Part shown: positions 53,019 through 60,730 of the stretch, in pieces
Layout of the letters: every line of letters begins with the position of its first letter
Position numbering within the stretch: position 1 is the first letter of the stretch
Origin: CAYOEV01 sp964403075
GTDB lineage: Bacteria > Bacteroidota > Bacteroidia > Cytophagales > Cyclobacteriaceae
Direction of reading: 5' to 3'
Assembly (NCBI GenBank): GCA_964403075.1
Contig: CAYOEV010000001.1
Location: forward strand, 124,001 to 188,000
Length of the DNA: 64,000 nt
Program-made: the position numbers and the translations under genes
The notes under the pieces: generated by a model
What the model saw: only the letters and a program-made list of their open reading frames with translations
Databases searched by the model: none
Told to the model about the DNA's origin: nothing

Positions 53019-53594
53019 CTAGCCTTTGCTCACCTCCTGATGACGAAAACAATCCGTGGTATGATCATTTACGATACCCACGGCCTGCAGAAGGGCATAA
53101 ATAATGGTTGAACCTACAAAACTGAAGCCCTTACTTTTCATGTCTTTACTAATGCAATCCGATAGTGCGGTTCGCGATGGCACAGCTTCCTTTGAACGCC
53201 AATGATTCACGATGGGCTGACCATCTACGAACGCCCATAAATAATCACAAAAAGAGCCTTTACTGTATTGGACCTCTAAAAATCTTTTGGCATTGTTGAT
53301 GGCAGATTCAATCTTCAATGGGTTTCTGATTATCTCAGGGTTTTTTTGTAACCCCCGCACATCTTCTGGGAGCATCTCGGACACTTTTCCCGGGTCGAAA
53401 TCCATAAAAGCCAACCGGTATCCTTGTCGTTTATTCAAGACCGTGGCCCAACTAAGCCCAGCCTGTGCCCCCTCAAGTACCAAAAACTCAAACATTTTGT
53501 GGTCATCGTGCACGGGTACTCCCCACTCCTTGTCATGATAAGCTACATAAGCATCAAACCGACCAACGGCCCAGGCACAGCGGGTCAATGACAT
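53019..53594 (-). CDS. tag: DNA-3-methyladenine glycosylase I
   Basis: Tag excises 3-methyladenine. Zinc ligands typical of the family can be seen: C6 in TRCAWAV and H20 in YHDKEWGVP, plus the C-terminal H-x3-C (HTTDC). The helical core with AQAGLSWATVLNKRQGYRLAF is characteristic. The 191-residue length is normal. It is the first gene of the tag-prfA-lipoprotein run and divergent from the secreted protein gene at 53654. Confidence 0.95.
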   Translation of the reverse strand: MSLTRCAWAVGRFDAYVAYHDKEWGVPVHDDHKMFEFLVLEGAQAGLSWATVLNKRQGYRLAFMDFDPGKVSEMLPEDVRGLQKNPEIIRNPLKIESAINNAKRFLEVQYSKGSFCDYLWAFVDGQPIVNHWRSKEAVPSRTALSDCISKDMKSKGFSFVGSTIIYALLQAVGIVNDHTTDCFRHQEVSKG

Positions 53595-53627
53595 ACCAAA
53601 GCATCCATGACAGGGTTAGATTTCGTG

Positions 53628-53635
53628 TAGCTTTG
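53628..53635 (+). promoter_or_regulatory. Candidate -7 box of the secreted protein gene at 53654
   Basis: TAGCTTTG matches TAnnTTTG and predicts a start near 53640, a leader of about 14 nt. No -33 box is evident. Confidence 0.35.
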
Positions 53636-53653
53636 AAAAATAGTTTTCATTTC

Positions 53654-54607
53654 ATGAGAAAGTTAGTCGTTTTAATCTTGATTCTCCTATCTCAGAATGT
53701 GCTTAAAGCGCAATTACCTGATGACCTTATCCGCCAACGCACCGTCGTTGTGATCGGCTTGCAATTCAATGAAACTGGCAGATTGCTTACCGAATCGGAC
53801 TGGCTAACCTCCGTAGCAAATATTCACAAAAAGTTTCGGATCATGGGGGTAGACGTGGTTACTTACCTACCGGCTGTTACCTGGTCTTCCAACGCGGACG
53901 TTCGAAACATGATGGAAAAGCAATTCATTGAGCGCAACGTTGCTTACGTGATCACTCTTTCCCAGGCGGGGAGTCTTTATACCTTATCCATTAGACCTAT
54001 AAAAGAAAAAGAAACCATTTGGGACAAGTCGGGAGAATCTGTAGATGCCCTATTGCTGGCTTTAGGCAGGCAAATCAGGCAACAGGAAATGGAACTTGGT
54101 AATTTTTTAATCAATGACGTACCGGAAGTATTTACCAAAATCCCTACCCAAAAACGCAAAGGATTTGCCTCCTTTCCAGTTAAATTACCTGCCATTCGAT
54201 TGGGTGTTCCTGCACACGGAGAAGCCCAAAAAGATAGCCTTCTGGCCGCCTGCATGAAAGAATACCCATATTCCTATGAAATAATCGACTACCGGAATCA
54301 TGAGGATGCTTTCCGAGAAGGTTATAATTACCTCCTGTTACAGATCAGTGCAACCGGAGAAGCCATTCAGCGCGCACTGGATTATGACCAGCGAAATAGT
54401 GAAACAGCATATGTCTCGCATACCACCAAAGGGTTACAACCTATCCCTAAAGAGGCACTGGTGCATAAATACTATTTGCAGCATACGGTAAGTAAAAAAA
54501 TTTACGTTGGAAATAACTGGGATGCGGACACCTCTTGGCCAGATGCACTGAAGAATTTCGTTCAATCGATTCGGCGTGAAACTGGACCACAACAAGAAAA
54601 CCGTTAG
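53654..54607 (+). CDS. Secreted protein of unknown function
   Basis: I do not recognise this 317-residue protein. A signal peptide (MRKLVVLILILLSQNVLKAQ, residues 1-20) is clear; the start was moved to 53654 for it. The mature part opens with alternating beta and helix (VVVIGLQFNETGRLLTES), and YVITLSQAGSLYTLSIRPI and DYRNHEDAFREGYNYLLLQI suggest an alpha/beta fold. No catalytic motif is evident. It stands alone, divergent from tag, and its TAG overlaps the TAA of the convergent TerB-like gene in TTAG. Confidence 0.75.
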   Translation: MRKLVVLILILLSQNVLKAQLPDDLIRQRTVVVIGLQFNETGRLLTESDWLTSVANIHKKFRIMGVDVVTYLPAVTWSSNADVRNMMEKQFIERNVAYVITLSQAGSLYTLSIRPIKEKETIWDKSGESVDALLLALGRQIRQQEMELGNFLINDVPEVFTKIPTQKRKGFASFPVKLPAIRLGVPAHGEAQKDSLLAACMKEYPYSYEIIDYRNHEDAFREGYNYLLLQISATGEAIQRALDYDQRNSETAYVSHTTKGLQPIPKEALVHKYYLQHTVSKKIYVGNNWDADTSWPDALKNFVQSIRRETGPQQENR

Positions 54608-55002
54608 TTCTGATACTTTTTCATCGCTTTTTTAAGCGAGTTCAGGTCCGCCGTGATGGCAGGGTCACTGAATATCTGCTTAGACAAGGCACCTATTACT
54701 TTCTTCTTGAATCCAAGTTTTTCTGCAAGGTCCTCACAAAACCGAATTTCGCTAAGATAAACCTGGCTATCAATTTTCATTAACTGGACGAGATGGTATA
54801 GATATTGGAATTTGTCTTCCTCGGTCAGCGTATTCAAATCTGGAAGCGGAACAGGATTATTCACCAAATCATCTATTTCCGACTCCTTTATCCCATTCGC
54901 TTTCCCAATCATGTAGATGAATTGCCTTTCTGGTCCGGCAAACTCTCCATCTATTCGAGCCAGTTGGACCAGGGTACTCAATTTCGATTTTTCGCTACTC
55001 AT
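54604..55002 (-). CDS. TerB-like protein, second copy
   Basis: A 132-residue, all-helical protein with the TerB look: LVQLARIDGEFAGPERQFIYMIGKANGI, then KFQYLYHLVQLMKIDSQVYLSEIRFCEDLAEKLGF. Acidic residues at conserved helix-turn positions (DGEF, DSQ) may bind metal as proposed for TerB. TerB proteins are tied to tellurite and stress systems and to membrane-associated complexes; no other ter gene is nearby. It is a tandem paralog of the next gene (24 bp upstream), clearly similar over the whole length. The role is unknown. Confidence 0.82.
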   Translation of the reverse strand: MSSEKSKLSTLVQLARIDGEFAGPERQFIYMIGKANGIKESEIDDLVNNPVPLPDLNTLTEEDKFQYLYHLVQLMKIDSQVYLSEIRFCEDLAEKLGFKKKVIGALSKQIFSDPAITADLNSLKKAMKKYQN

Positions 55003-55026
55003 GTGGGTTCAATATTTTTGTGCACG

Positions 55027-55440
55027 TTAGGTAATGAATTTCTTAACCTCTTCTTTAAGCCGTTCTCTGTCAGACGTGATCGTAGGATCTCCATATATTT
55101 TCATTGACATCCGGTTGACGATTCTTTTCTCAAAACCAAGCTTCTCTGCTATGGATTCACAATATCTAATCTCGCTCAAATATATTTCGCGATCTATTTT
55201 CATCAACTGAATAATGTTGTAGAGATATTCAAATTTTTGATCAAATGAAAGTGCCGAAAAATTCAACGACTCACTTCGCGTGCTTCGAATGCCCTCCTCA
55301 ATCAGGGTTTCTATTTCTTCCTCAGGAATTGCATGTGCCTTACCGACTGATAAAATCATGGCCTGTTCGGTTTCGTCAAACTGCCCGTCAACAATTGCGA
55401 GTTCGATCAGGGTTTTTAAATGAACAACGATATTATGCAT
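55027..55440 (-). CDS. TerB-like protein, first copy
   Basis: A 137-residue paralog of the neighbouring protein: LKTLIELAIVDGQFDETEQAMILSVGKAHAI and KFEYLYNIIQLMKIDREIYLSEIRYCESIAEKLGF align residue by residue with the copy at 54604. Both end with a short Lys-rich helix. It is the upstream member of the pair, so one transcript probably makes both. The pair is flanked by an SDR gene upstream (42 bp) and the unknown secreted gene downstream. Confidence 0.82.
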   Translation of the reverse strand: MHNIVVHLKTLIELAIVDGQFDETEQAMILSVGKAHAIPEEEIETLIEEGIRSTRSESLNFSALSFDQKFEYLYNIIQLMKIDREIYLSEIRYCESIAEKLGFEKRIVNRMSMKIYGDPTITSDRERLKEEVKKFIT

Positions 55441-55482
55441 GAATATGGGGCTAAAATAAATTTTTACTCAAGTTAGAAAAAA

Positions 55483-56244
55483 CTACCGAATGTAACTACC
55501 CGCATTCATATCGAAAGTAGCACCAGTTGCATGATCCATCATTCCACTGCACATCAGAAGGACTAGCGCAGCCACATCCTCAGGCTGTGTGAGTGTGTCC
55601 AAAGCGAGATCACTTAAAACATGGTCTATGCCGTAAGTCTCTATAAACTCCTGAGCCATTTGGGTCTGTACAAACCCCGGCGCCAAATTAAAAGCCACAA
55701 TGCCCTGCTTTCCATAATTTCTGGCAATGGTTTTAGCCATTGACTGTAAGGCCGATTTACTCACTGCATAATCAAAATATAAGGCAGTATCTCCCCGGTG
55801 GGCGGCCCGAGAGGTGACATTGATCACGTGGCCCCTTTTCTTTTGTAAGAAATGTTGCAAAACCAATCTGCTTAACATTGCCGGCGCTTTAACATTCAAA
55901 TCCATCGTCGCGGTCCACTTGTTTAGCCAATCTGTATCATCGATTTGAGTTAAAGGATTAGGTAGGGATACCGCCGCATTATTGATCAACACATCGATTC
56001 CGCCCATTTTTTTAAGTACTTCGCTGTACAACGCGCGAACCTCATGAGATTGACTGAGATCTTGTACAAAAACCTCAACTTCCCCATCAACGGTTTCAGC
56101 CAACTGCCTCGCACTTTCGAAGGATCGATGGCAATGCAGTGCCACCCTACCACCGCTCGCTGCCAATCGCTTACATAATGCCGCACCAATGCCCCCGCCG
56201 CCGCCTGTAACCAAAATCACTCGTTGTTTTAATGAAATATTCAT
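55483..56244 (-). CDS. Short-chain dehydrogenase/reductase
   Basis: A classical SDR of 253 residues: TGGGGGIG (13-20) binds the cofactor, NNAAVS and YAVSK hold structural and catalytic positions, with the Ser about 14 residues before the Tyr. The basic segment HCHRSFESAR after strand two points to NADPH and resembles pteridine-reductase-like SDRs, but without the Arg typical of those. The substrate is unknown. It stands ahead of the TerB pair, 42 bp away. Confidence 0.92.
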   Translation of the reverse strand: MNISLKQRVILVTGGGGGIGAALCKRLAASGGRVALHCHRSFESARQLAETVDGEVEVFVQDLSQSHEVRALYSEVLKKMGGIDVLINNAAVSLPNPLTQIDDTDWLNKWTATMDLNVKAPAMLSRLVLQHFLQKKRGHVINVTSRAAHRGDTALYFDYAVSKSALQSMAKTIARNYGKQGIVAFNLAPGFVQTQMAQEFIETYGIDHVLSDLALDTLTQPEDVAALVLLMCSGMMDHATGATFDMNAGSYIR

Positions 56245-56291
56245 CCCAATGCGCTGCTAATATTAAGAGGTACGATTAAACAGAAAAAAAT

Positions 56292-56299
56292 TAAATTTG
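56292..56299 (+). promoter_or_regulatory. Candidate -7 box of the antiporter gene
   Basis: TAAATTTG matches TAnnTTTG and would start transcription near 56304, about 54 nt before the ATG at 56358. No -33 TTG is seen. Confidence 0.35.
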
Positions 56300-56357
56300 T
56301 CAAACTCTTTGGTTGCTCTTTTCAAGCTGAAGACTCACTCACACTTAAACACATGAA

Positions 56358-57554
56358 ATGGGCTTACTTATCCCGCTTCTTTTAATCTCATTTTGTTGCT
56401 TCGTAATTTGGCGTGCCGGGGATGGTTTCATGACGGCCTCCGAATATGTTGGCCGTAATTTGTCGGAAGGCGTGCGCGGAGCAACCATCAACGCCATTGC
56501 CAGTTCCATGCCTGAGGTTTTTACCTCTCTGTTCTTTTTGTTCATCCTGGTAGAAGATGGCGAAGGTTTTACAGGTGGTATTGGCACCACAGCGGGTAGT
56601 GCCATTTTTAACAGCATGGTAATACCGGCCGTTTCAATTTTGGCTGTGATCGCCATGGGTCTTACCAAGAACATTAAAGTCTCTAAAAAAGTATTCTTGA
56701 GAGACGGTATCGCTTTGATCATTGTTGAATTGATCTTTCTGATTCTGATCTCGGGTTCGGAGCTTTTTTGGTACCACGGATTGATTCTGATGGTCGTTTA
56801 CCTGGTCTACATCATCTACATGTTCGGTACCATGAGCCCCAAGGACCGAAAAGAAATGCTGGAGGAATCCCATTTGTCTGAGGAAAATTTTCAAGATGTC
56901 GGACACAAACGCGTGTCTTTCATTAAGGCCATTCTCACTTTGGACCTGGAGCGTTTATTCATCGGCCACGCCAAAATTGATAATGTAAAAGCTTGGTCTT
57001 TGTTAATCGTCAGCACACTGGCCATTGCCCTGGTTTGCTACTTTCTCGTATTGGCTTGTGAATGGGTGGGCGCGGATACTTATGTCCTGTTTGGTAGTGA
57101 ATTTCATGGGTTGGGTATTCCGGTGATGTTCGTAGCACTGATCCTTGCCTCTGCTGCTTCTAGCTTCCCGGATACTGTGATTTCCATAAAAGACGCAAGA
57201 AGGGGTCAGTATGATGATGCCATTTCCAATGCACTAGGCAGCAATATTTTCGACGTTTGCTTCGCACTGGGATTGCCATTGTTCATTTATACCATGATTA
57301 ATGGTCCGATTGTGATGCCACAGATTATTGTAGACCAAAGCACTGAGCTACGATTTCTTTTGTGGCTGCTCACCATAGTGGCCGTGATCATTTTCACTTC
57401 AAGCAAAACCTTAGGTAAGACTAAAGCAATCCTGTTGCTGGGGATTTACGTGCTGTTTGTGATGTACATCGTGGCTAGAAGTCAAGACAATGAACTTGCT
57501 GGCGCAATTGCCGATTGGTTGGTAGGCACTGTTCGTTGGTTTGGAATCAACTGA
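56358..57554 (+). CDS. CaCA-family sodium/calcium antiporter
   Basis: A 398-residue membrane antiporter with about ten helices and the two alpha repeats: SEGVRGATINAIASSMPEVFTSLFF (about 35-60) and LASAASSFPDTVISIKDARRGQYDDAISNALGSNIFDV (about 265-300). The acidic residues (E in SMPE, D in SFPD) are the ion-binding positions. Likely exports Ca2+ or a related cation in exchange for Na+ or H+. It converges on the Rieske gene with an eight-base overlap of coding ends. Confidence 0.93.
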   Translation: MGLLIPLLLISFCCFVIWRAGDGFMTASEYVGRNLSEGVRGATINAIASSMPEVFTSLFFLFILVEDGEGFTGGIGTTAGSAIFNSMVIPAVSILAVIAMGLTKNIKVSKKVFLRDGIALIIVELIFLILISGSELFWYHGLILMVVYLVYIIYMFGTMSPKDRKEMLEESHLSEENFQDVGHKRVSFIKAILTLDLERLFIGHAKIDNVKAWSLLIVSTLAIALVCYFLVLACEWVGADTYVLFGSEFHGLGIPVMFVALILASAASSFPDTVISIKDARRGQYDDAISNALGSNIFDVCFALGLPLFIYTMINGPIVMPQIIVDQSTELRFLLWLLTIVAVIIFTSSKTLGKTKAILLLGIYVLFVMYIVARSQDNELAGAIADWLVGTVRWFGIN

Positions 57555-57870
57555 TATTCAGAAAATATTGGCCGTTTTCTTCCGTGACGCGATAAATGCC
57601 CAATGGGGTGTACCGATCTTTATTTTCCCTACCATCGCGTAATGAAAATTGATATTGGTGCCAGGGGCACACAAGGTCACCCACATCATTCATCCATCCT
57701 TTGGTCAACTCCTCACCGCTGTGAGGGCAAAGAAAATCAGTAGCCACCAACCGGTCGCCAACCCGACACAATACCAAGTGCTTTTCACCGACAAGCAATT
57801 TCCTGATCTTACCCGGCTCTATGGCGGCGTCGCGCGCCATAACAGTGTCAAACAATAGATACTTTTCCAT
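57547..57870 (-). CDS. Rieske [2Fe-2S] protein
   Basis: A 107-residue single-domain ferredoxin with C48-x-H50 (LCPHSGEEL) and C68-x2-H71 (CPWHQYQF) ligands. It has no signal or membrane segment, so it is cytosolic, of the type that feeds electrons to ring-hydroxylating or other oxygenases, or stands alone. Its start lies 14 bp from the divergent aminotransferase start. Partner genes are not obvious; the sterol desaturase-like gene is far away. Confidence 0.92.
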   Translation of the reverse strand: MEKYLLFDTVMARDAAIEPGKIRKLLVGEKHLVLCRVGDRLVATDFLCPHSGEELTKGWMNDVGDLVCPWHQYQFSLRDGRENKDRYTPLGIYRVTEENGQYFLNIS

Positions 57871-57884
57871 AACTTGAATGGTCT

Positions 57885-59024
57885 ATGCAAACGCTCACCT
57901 GCCAAAGGGCCAAATTTCACCTCCAAAGAAAAACCAGCTACCTCAATTGCGCCTATATGTCGCCCCTGCCTAAGAAAGTGGCTAATGCCGGCGTAAAAGG
58001 ATTACTGAAAAAGCGACACCCCTACCAGATTCAACCAGAGGACTTTTTTCATGACGCTGAAACAATTCGATTACTTTTCGGCCAATTGATCAACATACCA
58101 GAACCCAAACGCGTGGTGCTCATTCCATCCGTATCCTATGGCATGGCCAATGTAGTGAACAATCTTCACGTGCCGGGGGACATTCTTATCCCTGCGGACC
58201 AATTCCCAAGTAACGTTTACCCCTGGTTAAAACTACAGGAAAAAGGATTTCGAGTGTGTTTCATTCCCAAACCCGAAGAGACAAATTGGTCACAAGCCAT
58301 ATTGGAGGCCATCAACAAACAGACCCGGGTGCTGGCCATTAGTCACGTACACTGGGCCGATGGTACCTTGTTCGAATTGGAAAACATGCGGCGTCGACTG
58401 CGCGACGTGGGCGCATTACTAATCGTGGACGGCACGCAATCAGTAGGTGCGCTGCCCTTCGACTGTAAAAAAATTCAGCCAGATGCGCTTATTTGCGCTG
58501 GATACAAATGGTTGATGGGGCCCTACAATGTAGGAATGGCATATTATGGACCTTACTTCGACAAAGGCAATCCCATCGAAGAGAACTGGATCAATAGAAA
58601 AAATAGTGCCGACTTTAGCCGACTTAATGAGCATTGTGAAGATTACCATCCCGGGGCACTGAGATACGAAGTTGGTGAGCACAGCAACTTTATCGCACTT
58701 CCTATGCTGATTGAAAGTTTAAAACTCATTCAAAAATGGTCCCCAGAGCGAATCCAAACTTACACTCAGCAACTGTTTGAAGAACCTCTTCATCACTTGA
58801 AGGAGCACGGGTATTCCGTGAATCCCCCGATGCAACACGCGCATCACCTTTTTGGTCTATATCCGCCAAAGACGGTATCCATCAAAGCCTTAATGGACCG
58901 ATTTAGAGAAAGACGGATTTATGTTTCCAACAGGGGCCAATGTATAAGAGTCTCCCCTCACGTTTACAACGATGTTCGCGATGTGAATAGATTTACCGAA
59001 ATACTTACAGCTTCTTTTCCTTAA
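57885..59024 (+). CDS. Class V aminotransferase-fold PLP enzyme
   Basis: A 379-residue PLP enzyme with the class V signature: VDGTQSVGALPFD followed by the Schiff-base lysine K208 in ICAGYKWLMGPYNVG. The N-terminal YLNCAYMSPLPKKV and HVHWADGTLFELENM are also typical, as in cysteine desulfurase- and kynureninase-like enzymes. The desulfurase active-site Cys motif is not visible, so an isopenicillin epimerase-like or aminotransferase role is more likely. It ends in overlap with a tiny minus-strand gene. The promoter must lie inside the Rieske coding sequence. Confidence 0.9.
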   Translation: MQTLTCQRAKFHLQRKTSYLNCAYMSPLPKKVANAGVKGLLKKRHPYQIQPEDFFHDAETIRLLFGQLINIPEPKRVVLIPSVSYGMANVVNNLHVPGDILIPADQFPSNVYPWLKLQEKGFRVCFIPKPEETNWSQAILEAINKQTRVLAISHVHWADGTLFELENMRRRLRDVGALLIVDGTQSVGALPFDCKKIQPDALICAGYKWLMGPYNVGMAYYGPYFDKGNPIEENWINRKNSADFSRLNEHCEDYHPGALRYEVGEHSNFIALPMLIESLKLIQKWSPERIQTYTQQLFEEPLHHLKEHGYSVNPPMQHAHHLFGLYPPKTVSIKALMDRFRERRIYVSNRGQCIRVSPHVYNDVRDVNRFTEILTASFP

Positions 59025-59151
59025 TACCTGTTTTTTTCTGCTCTTTGCGATTGTTTACAAAGAGTAAAGCATTTACAAATGCAATGAGAAAAACAGTGAT
59101 GTAAACAAAAGCCTGTACGCCGTCGGTAACAGCAGGATTCGTCAATTCCAT
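59005..59151 (-). CDS. Tiny single-helix membrane protein, downstream member of a pair
   Basis: A 48-residue frame from ATG at 59151 to TAA at 59005-59007: an acidic/polar N-terminus (MELTNPAVTDGV), one membrane helix (about residues 15-32), then NNR and a Lys-rich tail (KEQKKTGIKEKKL). The positive tail predicts the C-terminus inside. It follows a second tiny frame by 12 bp and both lie 60 bp or more downstream of gdhA on the same strand. It overlaps the last 20 bases of the aminotransferase gene. No family is recognised. Two frames of the same design in tandem argue for real genes. Confidence 0.55.
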   Translation of the reverse strand: MELTNPAVTDGVQAFVYITVFLIAFVNALLFVNNRKEQKKTGIKEKKL

Positions 59152-59163
59152 AGATGTAATGTT

Positions 59164-59268
59164 TTAAACGTGGTCCTTTTTGTGGTTGCTAACTCTATTA
59201 TTTGGAAGTATCCAAACACAGGCTATGGATGAAACAAACAACACCCCTATAATTATTAACATCATCAT
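59164..59268 (-). CDS. Tiny single-helix membrane protein, upstream member of a pair
   Basis: A 34-residue frame opening with three Met codons (starts possible at 59268, 59265 or 59262), one strongly hydrophobic helix (MLIIIGVLFVSSIACVWIL), then PNNR and a basic tail ending SNHKKDHV. The design matches the 48-residue product after it, including NNR directly behind the helix. It begins 61 bp after the gdhA stop. It would be a small inner-membrane peptide, perhaps an accessory subunit of a larger membrane complex encoded elsewhere. Confidence 0.5.
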   Translation of the reverse strand: MMMLIIIGVLFVSSIACVWILPNNRVSNHKKDHV

Positions 59269-59329
59269 AGTATTCTAGATAATTTTCATAAAGATAGCAT
59301 CTCTGCACAAGGAGCAGATCAATTATTCG

Positions 59330-60679
59330 TTAAACATGACCCTGGTCTAACATGGCGTCTGCCACCTTTACAAATCCGGCAATATTTGCGCCTCGTACAT
59401 AATCCACATGGTTCCCATCTTGCCCGTAAAGCACACAGTTCTCATGGATTTTACGCATGATTTGCTGTAGCTTCTCATCCACTTGTTCACGTGTCCAGTG
59501 TAAGCGCTGCGAATTCTGTGACATTTCCAACCCAGAAGTGGCCACTCCTCCCGCATTGGCTGCCTTTCCGGGACAAAATAAAATTTTATGCCTGGCAAAC
59601 TCAGCAACTCCCTCAGGCGTCGTTGGCATATTGGCCCCTTCAAACACACCAATGCAGCCATTTTCGATAAGTACTTGTGCATCTTCCCCAGGTAGCTCAT
59701 TTTGCGTAGCACAAGGATATGCCAAATCCACTTTTATTACCCATGGATTTTTGTTGGCATGAAATGTGGCTGAAGCGTACTTATCCATGTATTCTTTTAT
59801 TCTACCCCTCCGCTCATTCTTCAACTCTTTTACAAATGCTAACTTCTCACGGTCAATACCATCAGGATCATGAATAAACCCACCGGAGTCCGACATGGTG
59901 ACAGGCTTTGCACCAAAATCCAACAACTTCTCGACTGTGTACTGCGCCACATTTCCGCTCCCGGAAACTGCACAAATCTTCCCCTCGAGATCTTCTCCAT
60001 GATAATTCAAAACTTCTTTGCTAAAATAAACCACGCCGTAACCAGTGGCTTCGGTGCGTATCAAGCTTCCGCCATACTGAATACCCTTTCCTGTAAGTAC
60101 GCCGCGATATTCCCCCGTGATGCGTTTATACTGACCAAACAAAAAGCCGATCTCCTTTTGACCCACCCCGATATCACCGGCCGGCACATCAATAGATGCG
60201 CCAATGTGTTTCCTTAGTTCTGTCATAAAACTCTGACAGAAAATCATTATTTCCCTTTCAGATTTCCCCTTTGGATCAAAATCGCTTCCCCCTTTGCCTC
60301 CTCCAAGCGGAAGGGTGGTCAACCCATTTTTGAATACCTGCTCGAATGCCAAAAATTTCAAGACACTCAGATTTACCGTCGGGTGAAAGCGGAGTCCGCC
60401 TTTGTAGGGCCCTATTGCTGAGTTCATCTGAACCCTAAACCCCCGATTGACCCGATAATTGCCCTTATCATCCAACCAAGGAACCCGAAAGATGAATATT
60501 CTTTCTGGCTCACACATCCTTTCAAGAATATTGTATGCCTTATATCGCGGGTTTGCTTCTATGTAAGGCACAATGGTCTCTGCTACTTCTGACACAGCCT
60601 GCATAAATTCCGGCTGGTGAGGATTCTTTTCAGCGGTGTCTGAAATGAACTGCCTTATTATTTTTTCATGATTTGCCAT
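59330..60679 (-). CDS. gdhA: NADP-type glutamate dehydrogenase
   Basis: The enzyme makes glutamate from 2-oxoglutarate and ammonium. The core motifs are PYKGGLRFHPTVNLSVLKFLAFEQVFKN with its substrate Lys residues, LPLGGGKGGSDFDPKGKSE, and the dinucleotide segment AVSGSGNVAQYTVEKL. The 449-residue length is that of the hexameric NADP-dependent class. It lies 51 bp after the channel gene on the same strand and upstream of the two tiny membrane protein frames. Confidence 0.97.
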   Translation of the reverse strand: MANHEKIIRQFISDTAEKNPHQPEFMQAVSEVAETIVPYIEANPRYKAYNILERMCEPERIFIFRVPWLDDKGNYRVNRGFRVQMNSAIGPYKGGLRFHPTVNLSVLKFLAFEQVFKNGLTTLPLGGGKGGSDFDPKGKSEREIMIFCQSFMTELRKHIGASIDVPAGDIGVGQKEIGFLFGQYKRITGEYRGVLTGKGIQYGGSLIRTEATGYGVVYFSKEVLNYHGEDLEGKICAVSGSGNVAQYTVEKLLDFGAKPVTMSDSGGFIHDPDGIDREKLAFVKELKNERRGRIKEYMDKYASATFHANKNPWVIKVDLAYPCATQNELPGEDAQVLIENGCIGVFEGANMPTTPEGVAEFARHKILFCPGKAANAGGVATSGLEMSQNSQRLHWTREQVDEKLQQIMRKIHENCVLYGQDGNHVDYVRGANIAGFVKVADAMLDQGHV

Positions 60680-60730
60680 ATGGGGTTGTTTCTTGTACAG
60701 GCATTGAGCCAGGAATTACAGAGCCTAATA

